A DNA stretch of 64,000 nt from the NCBI GenBank assembly GCA_026260175.1, contig JAKCWW010000009.1, forward strand, positions 184,419-248,418. Reading direction: 5' to 3'. The notes below the pieces were generated by a model. That model was not told the DNA's origin and made no database searches. It worked only from the letters and a program-made list of their open reading frames with translations. How positions within the stretch are numbered: position 1 is the first letter of the stretch; every line of letters begins with the position of its first letter. Both the position numbers and the translations under genes were made by a program. The stretch comes from Reticulitermes lucifugus. Lineage: Eukaryota > Arthropoda > Insecta > Blattodea > Rhinotermitidae. Below are positions 1-10,819 of the stretch, piece by piece.

Positions 1-1395
1 GGCCGTTAGGTTGTTCTAGATCGATCATGCACGGATTATTGTTACTCCCAGTTAATGAGATGGTACCGTTGACGATTTAACACTGGCTCAGGCACGGACA
101 ATATTACCCTCATTATAGGAAACATCTCCGCGACAGCCAGCGAATTCTTAGGGCAGCTGTTGGGAATTTTTTTGACTGCATCGACAAATTTGGGCGCGGG
201 TAGCTTAGGCTAGTTGGGTAAATGATGAACTATTTTTAAACGCAGGGACAAAGGCGGGTGTTAAACTTTGCGCGCAGAAGGAGAGGTACTTTTGCAGAGT
301 TGCAAGACTACTGCTGTAAAAACGGTGCAGCCTGTGTAAAGCCTATTACGATATTTTAGCCTCGGCCCTCCGCTACTTACAGTTGGCAACGTCAACTCTT
401 TGGATCGCAGTGTTCTTCGCAGGCCCTTTCAGCTGACGCTGATTGGCCAACGATCATGTGGTCACATCCCTTGTTACAGCTCATCTGCAACCACCCGCCT
501 TCGTTCCTGTGTTTGAGCATAGCATCAATTCGTATTTAGATAAAGGTACTCTTGTCTTAGTTATCAATGTAGTGGTACAGACTGCCTTTAAATTTAAACA
601 TAAAAAAATTTGAGTATTCCCATCTGTAGCTGCACTTTTGACAGATATCCCTTCCAATGAAACTCTGTTAAACATTATAGCCCTTCATGGGCACTTAAAA
701 TTACGGTTATAATAAATAAGCAAGTCTAGTGACACTTTGCTGGCAAAAGGTATGAACTGCAGTTACCTACAGACAGAAGCTAAGATCGGTACTTTTTATC
801 TCATTTATTTCTGTCAACTTACGATCTTATTAGCGATTACTAAATGTCTTATTTCTATGCAATGAGAGAATGACAAGCCTTGAAACGCACGCACGCACTG
901 GCCTATATATGGTATTTTTTTCCCCCATCTGCAACCCAATAACTCTAATAATTTCTCCTTCTTGTACTTTTGCTATGAAACCCATCCCGAGGATTAACGG
1001 TGACGTAACACATCACTGCGAAAGTTACTGTTGATTTTTTTAAGTATTGTTTTAATGGAACCTTCACGTTTCAGAACTGCACAGTGAAAGAGAGAACGAC
1101 CTGCTATTTGATTTGTGGCGGCCGTAATTGTACATGAGAGAGCTGTTGCTGTTGGTGAGGCAGATCTTACGTCATTTACAGCTCGTCTGCTAACCATCAA
1201 TAATGTAATCTGGGGGCGTTTATGTTCTCCTTCATGGATGTGCATAGCCTACGGCATTGCTCGTTTATGTGGCCTGTTTTACGTCTATGTCTGTGTCTCG
1301 TGTAAGTAGGTATATAAAGAAGGGACTAAGACGGCACTGCGCTGATGGTAGAGTGATTTTGGTCAGATGAATGGGAAGGATTTAGAAGGAATGAC
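1..1395. other. AT-rich sequence, no gene recognised
   Basis: Only short reading frames without recognisable domains or codon structure are present. I see no repeat shared with the rest of the window. Confidence 0.6.
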
Positions 1396-1399
1396 CATG

Positions 1400-1555
1400 A
1401 CCTAATTAGGTTGTGATCCTTGTATTTTGCTGGAAGGATATACGGAAACCACAAAAGCCGTGTCAGTGTATTCAGTGTCCTGACCAATATTCGAATACAG
1501 AACCTCCTAAAATAAGAGTAGAGAGCGTTACCGCAACGCCAGCCCGTTCAGTATG
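1400..1555 (-). repeat. tRNA-type SINE fragment (family 3, copy 1)
   Basis: Read on the minus strand this stretch has an A-box-like segment (about 1531-1545) and, after the usual spacing, a B-box-like segment around 1485-1505. The same sequence, diverged, recurs in the opposite orientation at 54,250-54,440. The two copies share the blocks CTGGAAG, a run ending in CAGTGTCC, and the AATATTCG/AGATATTCA region. It lies just downstream, on the minus strand, of the LINE remnant at 1590-2290. The plus-strand reading frame that runs through it (1413-1970) is antisense to repeat DNA and is not a gene. The family name is unknown to me. Confidence 0.55.
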
Positions 1556-1589
1556 TAATTTTTCGTATTACTTTATTTGTCTGTCTATA

Positions 1590-2290
1590 ACATTTATCCC
1601 GTGTTACGCGGATTACTGGTTCTCTGTCGCTTTTCGCCATATTTACTGGTTTACTGCTTCTTCAGGTGTTACATTCTTCTGCTTCATCACTCTTTCCACT
1701 TTCCTTTCCCACTTTATTTCGGGTCTTCCTCTTCTTTATCTTCCTTGCGGCGACCAGGTCAGTATTCGCTTAGGTCATCTGTTATCTCCCACGAGTAATA
1801 TATGTCCATACAATTTTAACGTGTTATTTTCCATCCTTTATACAATTCTTTGTGTTACTCTCATTTTATATTTAATGACTTCATTCCTTACTTTTAGTAT
1901 TTTGGATGCTCTTGCAGCTCTTCTCCAAAAATCCATTTCTGTACTAAACAGCTTTCTGTTTAACCTTTAATCCACTGTCCAGATTTCACAACCATAACTT
2001 AAAATGCTTTCTGTCACTGTGTAAAATATCCGTTTTTTGTATTCAATAAACTATGTTTATTCAAGAGTAGGCTGTTTAATGTTCTTGTGGCTTTCCTGGC
2101 TTGCTTAGTCCTGTTTAACACTTCTTTTCACTTTACCGACTTTGTGAAAGTGGATCGTAAGCATTTAAATGCCTCAGGCTTGTGACTTTAATTTCGATGT
2201 TATCTTCTATTTCAATACTTTTTATGCCACTTCTTGTCACATTTGTCTATTATCAGTTTATTTAATGAAGTTTTCAACAGCTTGGGACCT
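1590..2290 (-). pseudogene. Decayed non-LTR retrotransposon (LINE), reverse transcriptase C-terminus
   Basis: Translating the minus strand gives, across several frames, the C-terminal part of a LINE ORF2 protein. About 2120-2040 reads RTKQARKATRTLNSLL. From 1996 downward it reads YGCEIWTVD, a stop (1967-1969), then RLNRKLFSTEMDFWRRAARA and RNEVIKYKMRVTQRIV. About 1730-1795 reads PKRILTWSPQG followed by RRGRPEIKWE. The YG-E-W box, the E-M-F-RR segment and the closing RRGRP-W motif are characteristic of arthropod non-LTR ORF2 C-termini. Stops and at least one frameshift show it is dead. The catalytic RT core is absent, so this is a 5'-truncated remnant. The assignment rests on motif recognition, without a database search; the clade is uncertain. 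Confidence 0.8.
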
Positions 2291-2500
2291 GGGATAACGC
2301 GGGTGGTACAATGCATAGATTACGGGATTGACTACGGTTGAATCCTTCAAACTTCCAAACCGGCTCTATGACCCATTCAGACCTATGTTAAATGGATTTA
2401 GGGAGCTGTTTTCCTGGGGCCAAAGCGGCTCTAGTGTGAACCTGACCATTCCCCTCCCCCTAGTACATAGTTTGCGAAGAGTGAGCTATAAAACATGCTT
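2285..2500 (+). repeat. tRNA-type SINE (family 2, copy 1)
   Basis: The stretch begins with a tRNA-like head: an A-box-like segment around 2303-2315 and a B-box-like GGTTGAATCC around 2337-2346. A body follows whose part at 2401-2464 aligns with 38,135-38,195, sharing the AAAGCGGC and GTGAA-CTGA blocks and the closing CCTAGT/TCTAGT. The two copies are diverged but collinear. It is adjacent to the LINE remnant, as is common for nested repeat clusters. Confidence 0.55.
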
Positions 2501-2509
2501 TCAATCTGA

Positions 2510-4970
2510 TTACTCGCGGTAATATTTCAATGTCCACTTGCATTAGGGTTCAGTAGTGTGTGCTATTTAAGAGTTTTTATGCTTTTGCAGCGGTGTAAGG
2601 TGCAATATTTGTTTCCGGGGTAACAGACGCAAAATAACCTGTCCAAAGGGAGTGGGTTGGCCCCAGTCTGGTGCAGCTTGCTGATGAACAATGGTCAAGC
2701 CGTAATACACTTTCACTTCCTACTTATCTCGGTGAGAGAGAAAGACGCCACGCCTGTGTCTCTGATGCTAGTGGCTATCCCACACCACTATAATTGCATA
2801 AACACTAAATGCAATTATACTGGTCGTTTCCTGCCATTGCAGGTGTCGATGTTTATCGTAAATACATTTCGGTATGTACGTGTGTACTGCAATTAGGAAA
2901 GTAGACCAAGAAATAAGTGGCGCAAGATAAAATTACGTAGAGTAAATGTGCAGGTTAATGTAGAGGTAGAGCTCCACACTTGTACGTGGAAGATAAGACG
3001 TTCTTTACTCCAAATATCATCACGCATTCTTACTTGGTTTTGCCCAGTCTCTCCAGAGAAAATCTGGGATTTTATTTCAATCCGACCACGACTGCTTCCT
3101 CCCAAGTCATGGTTGCTTCTCATCCTATTATTCAACACTGTGTACTCTGAGCTGCTGACTGCTTCCTAAAATAGACTAAATAAAACTACACACAGAACTT
3201 AACTGCAGGCCTCCGAACTGTATTAGTGTTGAAACAGCCGTACATAAATCCTCCATTATCACGACTTACCTTGTATAAAATTAGTAAAGTGGTAAAACAT
3301 TATTCTAAAGGAAACCCCTTGGACCTGAATAGTTTCTTTCTTTTCGCACATGTTTCCATTCATTGAGTCACATAATAATTTTAATAAAAAATGGTGGATA
3401 GTCCAAACCCCTTTTATATACGATTTAAATAACAATTCATAAAATTGTGTCACATATTTAAGAATGTTCTTTGTTTTTCAGTTCATTATACAATTTTTTC
3501 TTATTTGTGGTATCCATTAAGGCAATTTGCACAAATTTGTCATCTGTACAGCTCAGTAATCCTCTGTATTCAGTTGGTCGGTAATAGAGACCGCTATATT
3601 CGCTGTAATTAACCGCACCCAAAGCCACAAATCTGTTAAAAAGTAACAACTCTTCAATGTTTACGTAAGGAAAGGAAATACTCGATCACCTGACCAACAA
3701 TCAGCTTATAAAAATGGAAACTCCTTCTCGGATTTAGTTTTATTTCTGGAAAGCACATTAGTAGGCCCTGTATGCCTTAATCCATTATTCACAAATTAAT
3801 ACCAACCCATAACTATCGACCGGTCAGCCATAAGCTTTATCATTGCTGCCAAGGCGTGTAAAAATTGCGTAAAATGGTCCAAAGGCTATTCATGTGTACA
3901 CGTTATAACCGTCATATCATCAATCATTACTACCAGGAGACAAAATGATGGGAAAATATGACACACATGTATGTAACGACACTTCAGATACATTATTCAA
4001 CAACACGGCACTATATGGAAATATAAATTAATACTTGAAAATTCAGATATTGGGTGCAAACCGAAAGTTATTGAATGCTGATAACAGGGTATACGTTAAG
4101 AGTACATTAAATTTCATATAAAATTCGAAGTCCGAACGGCGCGCCTGCGTACGCCTTGAAAGTTACGTATATATCCACTGGAAGTCAATTAACCCTGTGA
4201 AGCGGGACATCATTTATGAATTATCTCCCTGTAACCTCGGATGCGCAGCTGGTTCGAATAAGAGGCCCAAAAATAAATTTTTATTGAAAATTAAAAGAAA
4301 GCTGTAATGTTTTGTGAAAATTGTGTTTAAAGTATATAAAAATTTTGGAGTTGGTTTTACTTCCGACTTCAGTTGCAATGTCATTTTTCGTGCACGTGTT
4401 TTTTATGTTCTTTTCGTGTTCTGTATAGCCGTTAGGGCCAAACATTGAGATAAGACCCAGAGAAGAATGAATATTAAATTTGTATTCTAAACCTCTTGTC
4501 TAGTAGTTAGTATGCAGGTTTGACACCGACTCTGTAGCGAGTCGTGTCTACGATAGTCTTCTGGTTCTGTCCCAGTCGCTGCAAGTAATGTCGTTAAGAA
4601 AAGTTTAAAAGAAATCTTTCATAAAATATTCTAACAAGTCACCTGAAAACAACTCAGCATTCTGTGTTGTACACACCACACTAACAGCAGCCACCTAAGG
4701 CTAATGCAGTTTCCCCGCCGAGGGAGGCAGCACGTTTCTACGAAACGTCGGCACAAACTTATTAACCTGCGCGCTGCAATAATCCAGAAGACTGTCGTCT
4801 GATTAACACCTGCTGTGAAAGTCTGAAAACTTGTAACTCCAACTGTTTTCAGTACAAACACATTGCAGTGTCATGTGGCTAGTTTCTATTAAGTTGCGAG
4901 TTTTGAGGTTTTTACTGCAGTGTGATCAAGAATTCCGGTTTTATTGGACGTGAATCTGCGTTCACATGAA
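2510..4970. other. AT-rich sequence, no gene recognised
   Basis: No coding region or repeat is recognised with confidence. A weak GAAACGTC-containing hammerhead-like relic lies at 4717-4752, with GCC/GGC flanks but a poor CTGANGA core. Confidence 0.5.
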
Positions 4971-4977
4971 CAACTGA

Positions 4978-5017
4978 CCCTTGAAGATGAAGGCATACTT
5001 TCATTCGAAACGTCGGG
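4978..5017 (+). ncRNA. Hammerhead-ribozyme-like motif
   Basis: CCC (4978-4980) is followed by TTGAAGA (4981-4987), one base off the CTGANGA core. A short hairpin with TGAA/TTCA arms follows, then GAAAC (5007-5011), GTC with cleavage expected after its C, and GGG (5015-5017). GGG can pair with the leading CCC as stem I. The one-base-pair-scale stem III is typical of hammerheads found in Penelope-like elements. The C-to-T change at the first core base would be expected to weaken or abolish self-cleavage. Confidence 0.4.
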
Positions 5018-5019
5018 AA

Positions 5020-7840
5020 CTATTGACCCAACGATGCAGCTCCGCATTCCAGACGCCCGTAATGCTTTTATTAATTTTCTTTAAATGTAAAATTGGTACG
5101 TGTACATGACTGGCAGTAAGCTGATACAGTTTTTCGTAAGGCATAGAGCCGGTTCGCTGTAGCATTATGCACCCGGTAGGACAGACGGTGGGTCCCGGGT
5201 GGGGGGCTGTCATCCGTAATGAAAACGCTAGTGAATGAAGGCTGTGCGTGGAACCTTTCTAATACGTTTGCGGATCACCAGGATACTGCTACAGTGAAAA
5301 GGAGAAAACAAAATTGCTGGTTGAAATGAGTAGAATGGAGAGCAGGTTCCTGTATTGACTGACATCATTGGAAAGTACACCAGCCCAACACTACCGGCAT
5401 ATCAGTTTCCATCCCGTGGCATTTTCTCTGATCGTCCTTGTCGGCATGTTATTACATAAGTTAATCACATATTTTAACGAATGTCCAGTGCTATTTTTTT
5501 ACCTATTCTTCCAAATAATATATGTTTTAAGCGTTTCTAAAGCATTCCGTGTAAAACTGTACAAGAAATTGAATGTTACTGGAGAGTATGAAGATAAATA
5601 ACACTCGGATGGGATCCCTCGTAATGTATTCCATTCTGAACCAGTTAAATTCTGTTCATATCTCAAAACACATTTCTGCTTTTTGTTATTATCAATTATT
5701 CTCACCCTACCGATCAAGTTGTCATGTTCAAAGAGGTTTTACCAAATACCCTCAGGCGCTGTTCTTGCTTCAGATGAACATAAAAGAGTTTTCCTTCTAT
5801 ATAAGACAAGAAAACAGCTCTTAGACTTTAGTCCTTTAGAAGCAATAGTTTTCCAGTTTATTCTGAACCTTTAGCACTTTTACCTTCCTGTTTATCTACT
5901 TCCACCGTGGTTATACTTTCCAAATTTCTAACACAAGCCTTCTCAATTCTTACATTATTTTTCTCGCTTTATTTGGTTTATATGCATGTATATGCTTCGT
6001 ATTCACTGTCTAAACCACGAAATATTTGAGCATGTATTACTGAACCCGTCTAACTAATTTACTAAGTACCTAACCCTATGATAGCAGAACCCAGAACATT
6101 ATCACCACTAAGACTATTGCACACATTCAACAGTCAGTTTCTTTCACCTCCCAGTTTCACAACATATCTCCTCCCACTTCCATTTCGGTCTTCAAACTGC
6201 ACTTCGTACGTCTCCTTAACAGAATTCCGTGTGGACTCCTTGTTTCACTCCACCGCAGTTACATGCCCTGTCTGTTCCAACCACCTGGATATCAATGTTG
6301 TGGCTGCTGGTGATACAAATTCATTCAACCAGACTCCACACGTACATTGTCCGCATAACCTTGAACTCCTGGATTGAAGCCTAGACTCACAGTACAATAT
6401 CACAGTTTGCCCCCCTCCCCCTTCATTGCCCGCATAGCATGTTAGAAGTAACTGGACCCGTGTTCTGTGTGTACCAGATAGGCGGACTGCTTCGGGGGGA
6501 AAACGAAACTATTGTTGCACCTGTCCTTTACTTACAAAACTTTGTCCGTACTTGCGGAAGAGTAGTAAAGCTCCACGCCTTCTTAAACTAGTCACTAGGA
6601 AGAGGTAACAGCTTAATGCTTAGGTAGTTTCATCCATCGGGAAAGAGCCCCAAAACCCATAGAATGTGTTGCTGGGTTAGTCCAAGACGTGACTGAAGTC
6701 CCTGGCAGGAATATAGGACCTGTCATACGGTGTAGCCAGTCATATTGCTAAATCATCCATTCGGGCTTTGTGCTAATCCGTTAATGCTTGCCTGCAAGTT
6801 GCTGCATAGGCCGCTCTGATAATGGATGTCACGGTTACAAAATTAAAATTAAAATGTAGTAAGATTTCTACGTACGCAAGTTCGACTTTACGTGCTTAAA
6901 TTATCATATCTCTCGTTATCAGCAGTTGCTATATGAAGGAACACATTTCCATGAAGTTAAAAAAAATAAAATCCCATTCACTTTACAATGACGTAGCTTT
7001 TTTTCAAGACATCTGCAGATCATAAACTTTTTATTATTAAGTACAAAATTAAAAGAAACGTGTTTACAGTTGTCTTTTGCAGTATGATTATAGATACAAA
7101 TCGAAGTGGATGTCTGCGACTTCCTGAATAAATAATTTGGTCGGGACATGAAAGCTAAACTTTTCGTATCCAGTTATATTACTGCTGCTTGTTGATCTAA
7201 TTGTTCTAACCTATACTGCACCAACCGTCCAGTGAACAGACACACTGTGCAATCAGTGTTTACACAGCTCCAGTATTATTGGTTACATCACATTACTGCT
7301 GGTCGGTAAACCTCAAATAGAATGAACTATTGCTCAAACCGATTTACGGAACAATATCCTGCGAGTTCTAAACTCGCGCGAGTGTCCGGGAAAGAAGTGT
7401 TTCATTTTACAAACACGGCCTAAAGCACTTTTCACACATATTTCTCGGAATAACATAATCCAAGGGGTTTTGAAATAGTCACCTATTAACCATGTTGGAT
7501 TTCTCTGCAAACTTTAAAGTAATCCTGGACTTTTAAAGCGCTGTGGTAACTGTATATACCATCTGCTTACATCTGCGTTTTCTTCACACTGTGTATTGAA
7601 GTATCTCATATAATCTGAGACTAAATGGTGATTATTTCCCAAAACAGCGTTAAGAACTTTTATTGAAATGGGAGCGCATTTTATTGTGTGTGACATAGGG
7701 CACTTTTAAATGTCATGTAAATGATTTTAAAGCTGCAAAGGGTTAAGATAAACAAGAATTAAGTGTTGATACCTGTCTGTTAGAAATTTTGAGAAAATAA
7801 TTACAAACTATTTATTCGTATACGTTTATTGTAATTATCG
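5020..7840. other. No gene recognised
   Basis: Only short reading frames without recognisable domains. No tandem or dispersed repeat shared with the rest of the window was seen. Confidence 0.5.
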
Positions 7841-7854
7841 GATAATACAGAAGC

Positions 7855-8141
7855 TTTTTTTATTGAAGGGCCCCGCAGCAGATGCTACGGACGCACCGCA
7901 GCCTGAAGGCTTATTGTGCAACCCTATGAGGAACATGATGAAGATAATGAGTTTTTTTGTTTTTCCACTTTAATGGAGCATCGGTGGAATGAAATTGACA
8001 GGGGAAAACCGAAGTACTCGGAGCTAAACCTGTCCCAGTGCCACTTTGTCCACCACAAATCCCACATAGACTGACCCGGGATCGAACCCGGGCCGCCGTA
8101 TTGAGAGGCCGGCGACTAATCGCCTGAGCCTTGGCACGGCC
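7855..8141 (-). repeat. tRNA-headed SINE (family 1, copy 1) with target-site duplications
   Basis: On the minus strand the element starts GGCCGTGCCA with an A-box-like GGCTCAGGCG. It carries a canonical B box GGTTCGATCCC (plus coordinates 8078-8088), then a body of about 200 bp and an A-rich 3' end (T-run at 7855-7861 on the plus strand). It is flanked by a 13-bp direct repeat with one mismatch (ATACAGAAGCTTT at 7845-7857 and ATACAGCAGCTTT at 8142-8154; the left copy overlaps the tail). This is a typical LINE-mediated target-site duplication. A second copy is at 62,915-63,187. The short minus-strand reading frame through it is a by-product of the SINE. Confidence 0.85.
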
Positions 8142-8159
8142 ATACAGCAGCTTTACCAC

Positions 8160-9280
8160 GTCCGATAAATTTATAAGAAATAGCTAATGTGCAATCTGAC
8201 ATCAGTGGGATAGGTCAGGCAATTGGGTATAGACGTCGGCCGATCTGTAAAAACGAAGGCCCGGGGTAAATGCCAGTTTCGTCTTTCTGGGATTTGTTTG
8301 TAAGGAGAGGATCGTCTGCGAGTAGGCCTGCTTATGTCCTTTCCTACCGAAAGTTAGGCCTATTCCTTCAATCTGCATGTTCATTTGATATGACAGTTGA
8401 GATATTCTTTACACCGGAAATGTACTTTTCATGCCACAGTTTCGGATTTTAGTAGGGCGCTTCGTCTCTGAACTGTCGGTTGGCTGGAATTTTAATTTTA
8501 AATATTTACATAGAAATTTGTCCAGTGTAATTTACCCAAAAAACTCCCTCTTTTATATATGTATATATATACACATACATTTACATATATATATATGTGT
8601 GTGTGTGTGTGTGTACACTTACACAACTTCAGACTTCTCTCTCCCACTTTTCTTCTTCTAAATTATCTCCCCTACCACAGAAGTCCCAGATCCAAACGTG
8701 ACCCCTGTCTCTGTTCAGCAGGACATAACCCAACCCTCATTTGAGCGTCGTCCGCACCCGCGTCTCTACCCTGTCGTGGTTTTGGCGACGATTGTGGGAG
8801 ATGGCGTCATCTCTTTCTGCGTTGAACCTCTTGCTTCCTTTAGATAGTGAATTGCTGGCAATAATGACCGCGATGCTGGGGTAAATTCTGTTTGCGATGA
8901 CCGCTGTTTGTCCTATTGAAATCGTATAAAATATCTTCGTTTAAGGTAAAAGAAATAATACTGCGGCTCATTATGGACAGGCATGTGAATAATATAGTGC
9001 TTGACTGAAAAGATTTCGAACTGTAGAACGAAAGAAACTTCTCTATATAATATGATATGGTCGGACCGAAGAGAGAACACCAAGCGTTGTGTTCAAAAGA
9101 GTGTGTTAATTTTTCGACACTACAACGCCCACTAAGTAATTCTCTCTATATTTTCCCATTAATATAACTTTTAAGTGAGCTGAATTATACAGGCCGCTGT
9201 GGTAATCTGCTTTCCTGAGTGAATTGAGAATAATTTGCATAGATTTTTCCGTACAAAAAAATTGACATATTCCTGAACTA
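8160..9280. other. Non-coding; contains an AT/GT microsatellite
   Basis: No gene recognised. A simple repeat of alternating TATA/CATA and then GT dinucleotides occupies about 8555-8616. Confidence 0.6.
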
Positions 9281-9289
9281 CTAAGGTCG

Positions 9290-9310
9290 TTCAAATTTAA
9301 ACGAGAATTC
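9290..9310 (+). repeat. mariner left terminal inverted repeat
   Basis: This 21-bp block, starting TTCAAATTT and ending GAGAATTC, is perfectly inverted at 10,548-10,568. The TA at 9282-9283 lies seven bases outside it. Confidence 0.93.
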
Positions 9311-9397
9311 GTTTCTAAAAAAATTATTCACAATAAAATGGAAAAGTATTACACACTACTTTTCAATGTAGTCCCTGTTGACTGCCATACACTTGTG

Positions 9398-10423
9398 TCA
9401 GTGTTTTGGAAGCTTCTTAATTCCAGTTTCAAAGAAGGCTTTCGATTGCTTGTGTATCCAACTTTGCACAGCTGCAATTACCTCATCATTATTCCGGAAT
9501 CCCTTGCCTCCTAAAACCCTCTTTATTGGTCCAAACAAATTATAATCAGATGGAGCTAAGTCTGGACTGTACGGTGAATGAGGCAGGACATCCGACTTCA
9601 GTTTCAGTAGAGTTGCCATCGTTAAAGCCGCAGTGTGAGGACGAACGTTGTCCTGGAGGAAACAAACTGAATCCTGCCATTTTCTTCGCTTTAAGCGGAT
9701 TGCCGACTTCACTTTTTCATTCATGAGAGTTGAATAGTACTGCGCATTGATGACTTTTGACCAGTGAGAAAGTTCAGGTGAATGATACCCTTTGAATCCC
9801 AGAACACAGCAGTCATGATCTTCCCCGCTGAAAAAATTNNNNNNNNNNNNNNNNNNNNNNNNNGGAGAATGGGTGTGTTTGCACTGCTTGCTTGCTCTTT
9901 TTGATTCAGGAGTGAAGTAGTGGACCCAGATCTCATCACAGGTCACAACTGAGTCCAAACATTCGGCTCCTTCTCTCTCGTATCGTTGCAAATTTGAGTA
10001 ATGGCCACTAAACGTCTTTCTCTGTGCTCCGGTGACAGGAGCCGTGGGACCCACCTTGCGCTCTCTACTGACTTTCAACTCGTTGTGCAGAATTTCTTCA
10101 ACACTCCCTACACTAATTCCTACTTCCTGTGACAGTTCAAGAACAGTTATGCGACGATTGGTCCGAATAAGTTCACCAATTTTCAAAACGTTGTCTGGAT
10201 TGACAAAAGTTCTTGGTCGCCGAGTGTGAAGTTCATTTTCAACATGGTCTCGTCCTTCTCGAAATTATTTCGCCCAACTGAACTCCCTTAGCTCTGACAA
10301 ACATTCATCCCCAAACTGTGCTTGAAGCCTGGTAAAGATTTCAGAAGGAATGACACCTTCCTTTGTGAGAAATTTGATAACTATACGCTGCGCAACTCTG
10401 CTGGATACTGTTTGCACTGTCAT
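9398..10423 (-). pseudogene. mariner transposase, inactivated
   Basis: From an ATG at 10,423-10,421 the frame reads about 341 codons to the stop at the low end, close to the usual 345 or so. The N-terminal third has two helix-turn-helix regions separated by an RRPR segment. The catalytic triad is visible: D in CDEIWVHYF (about residue 163), D in QDNVRPHTA (about 258) and D in PDLAPSDYNLF (about 293). The last two are separated by exactly 34 residues, the mariner signature. Damage: an in-frame TAA at 10,267-10,265 just before FREGRDHVENE, and a frame change near 9753-9760, since KIMTAVFWDSKG before it reads in another frame than INAQYYSTLM after it. The N gap (9839-9863) lies between the first and second catalytic residues. 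The frame difference across the gap may only reflect its nominal size. It is not a host gene. Confidence 0.92.
9839..9863. other. Assembly gap of 25 N
   Basis: Twenty-five undetermined bases inside the mariner transposase. The reading frame changes across it, so the true length may differ from 25. Confidence 0.98.
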
Positions 10424-10547
10424 TTTGATTGCACCTGATGGTTGAGGTGGAGAGGGACCCGACTAGCGTGGATTGCAAGTTTAAACATGCCATATCTTGT
10501 CAGCGCAAGCACGTTCATATAAGTTAATCTGTGCTCGAGAGGGCACT

Positions 10548-10568
10548 GAATTCTCGTTTAAATTTGAA
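10548..10568 (-). repeat. mariner right terminal inverted repeat
   Basis: Perfect 21-bp reverse complement of 9290-9310. The TA at 10,574-10,575 lies just outside. Confidence 0.93.
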
Positions 10569-10765
10569 AAACTTACGTACATACATCTTCGTTCTTAGTA
10601 GAATAATATCCAGACTCTGGCATCTAGTGTATGATCATATCAGGATTGTGCTTTCCACCAGCAGACAGTGTTGATTAACTGCTGCCCGCTATGTAAATCA
10701 AAAGTGTAAGAAAAGTGATTCAGTTAGACACAACTGTTTTTTACTCTAGACGTGTAAGACATTCA

Positions 10766-10817
10766 GACTCGTGTTTTGGCCAATTAATTGACCGTCTTCG
10801 GTTCTGTTACAAGAGTC
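10766..10817 (-). ncRNA. Degenerate hammerhead-like motif
   Basis: On the minus strand, outer arms GACTCTTG and CACGAGTC enclose CCGAAGA (core CTGANGA with one change). A hairpin with arms GGTCAA and TTGGCC follows, then AAAAC in place of GAAAC. Two core positions are mutated, so it is probably inactive. The layout matches the stronger motifs elsewhere in the window but with a longer outer stem. Confidence 0.3.
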
Positions 10818-10819
10818 AT

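Larger units (their letters stand above)
9282..10575 (-). mobile_element. mariner-family DNA transposon, complete ends, defective
   Basis: The element is about 1.29 kb, the usual mariner size. Its ends are inverted repeats: 9290-9310 and 10,548-10,568 are perfect reverse complements over 21 bp. With a one-base gap the match extends outward to TA dinucleotides at 9282-9283 and 10,574-10,575, the target duplicated by mariner. The interior is occupied by a transposase pseudogene on the minus strand (9398-10,423). Clean ends suggest a real insertion still recognisable as a unit. The inactive coding region means it could move only if supplied with transposase in trans. I cannot name the subfamily without alignment. 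Confidence 0.93.

Noticed and set aside
1413-1970. 185-codon plus-strand open frame
   Set aside because: It is antisense to a SINE and a LINE remnant and shows no domain of its own.
4717-4752. GAAACGTCGGC with GCC/GGC flanks, possible hammerhead
   Set aside because: The CTGANGA core and stem II are not convincing; kept only as a possible partner of the motif at 4978-5017.
7855-8141. Functional tRNA gene suggested by a canonical B box
   Set aside because: The head lacks a proper acceptor stem and is fused to a repeated SINE body with an A-rich tail and target duplications.
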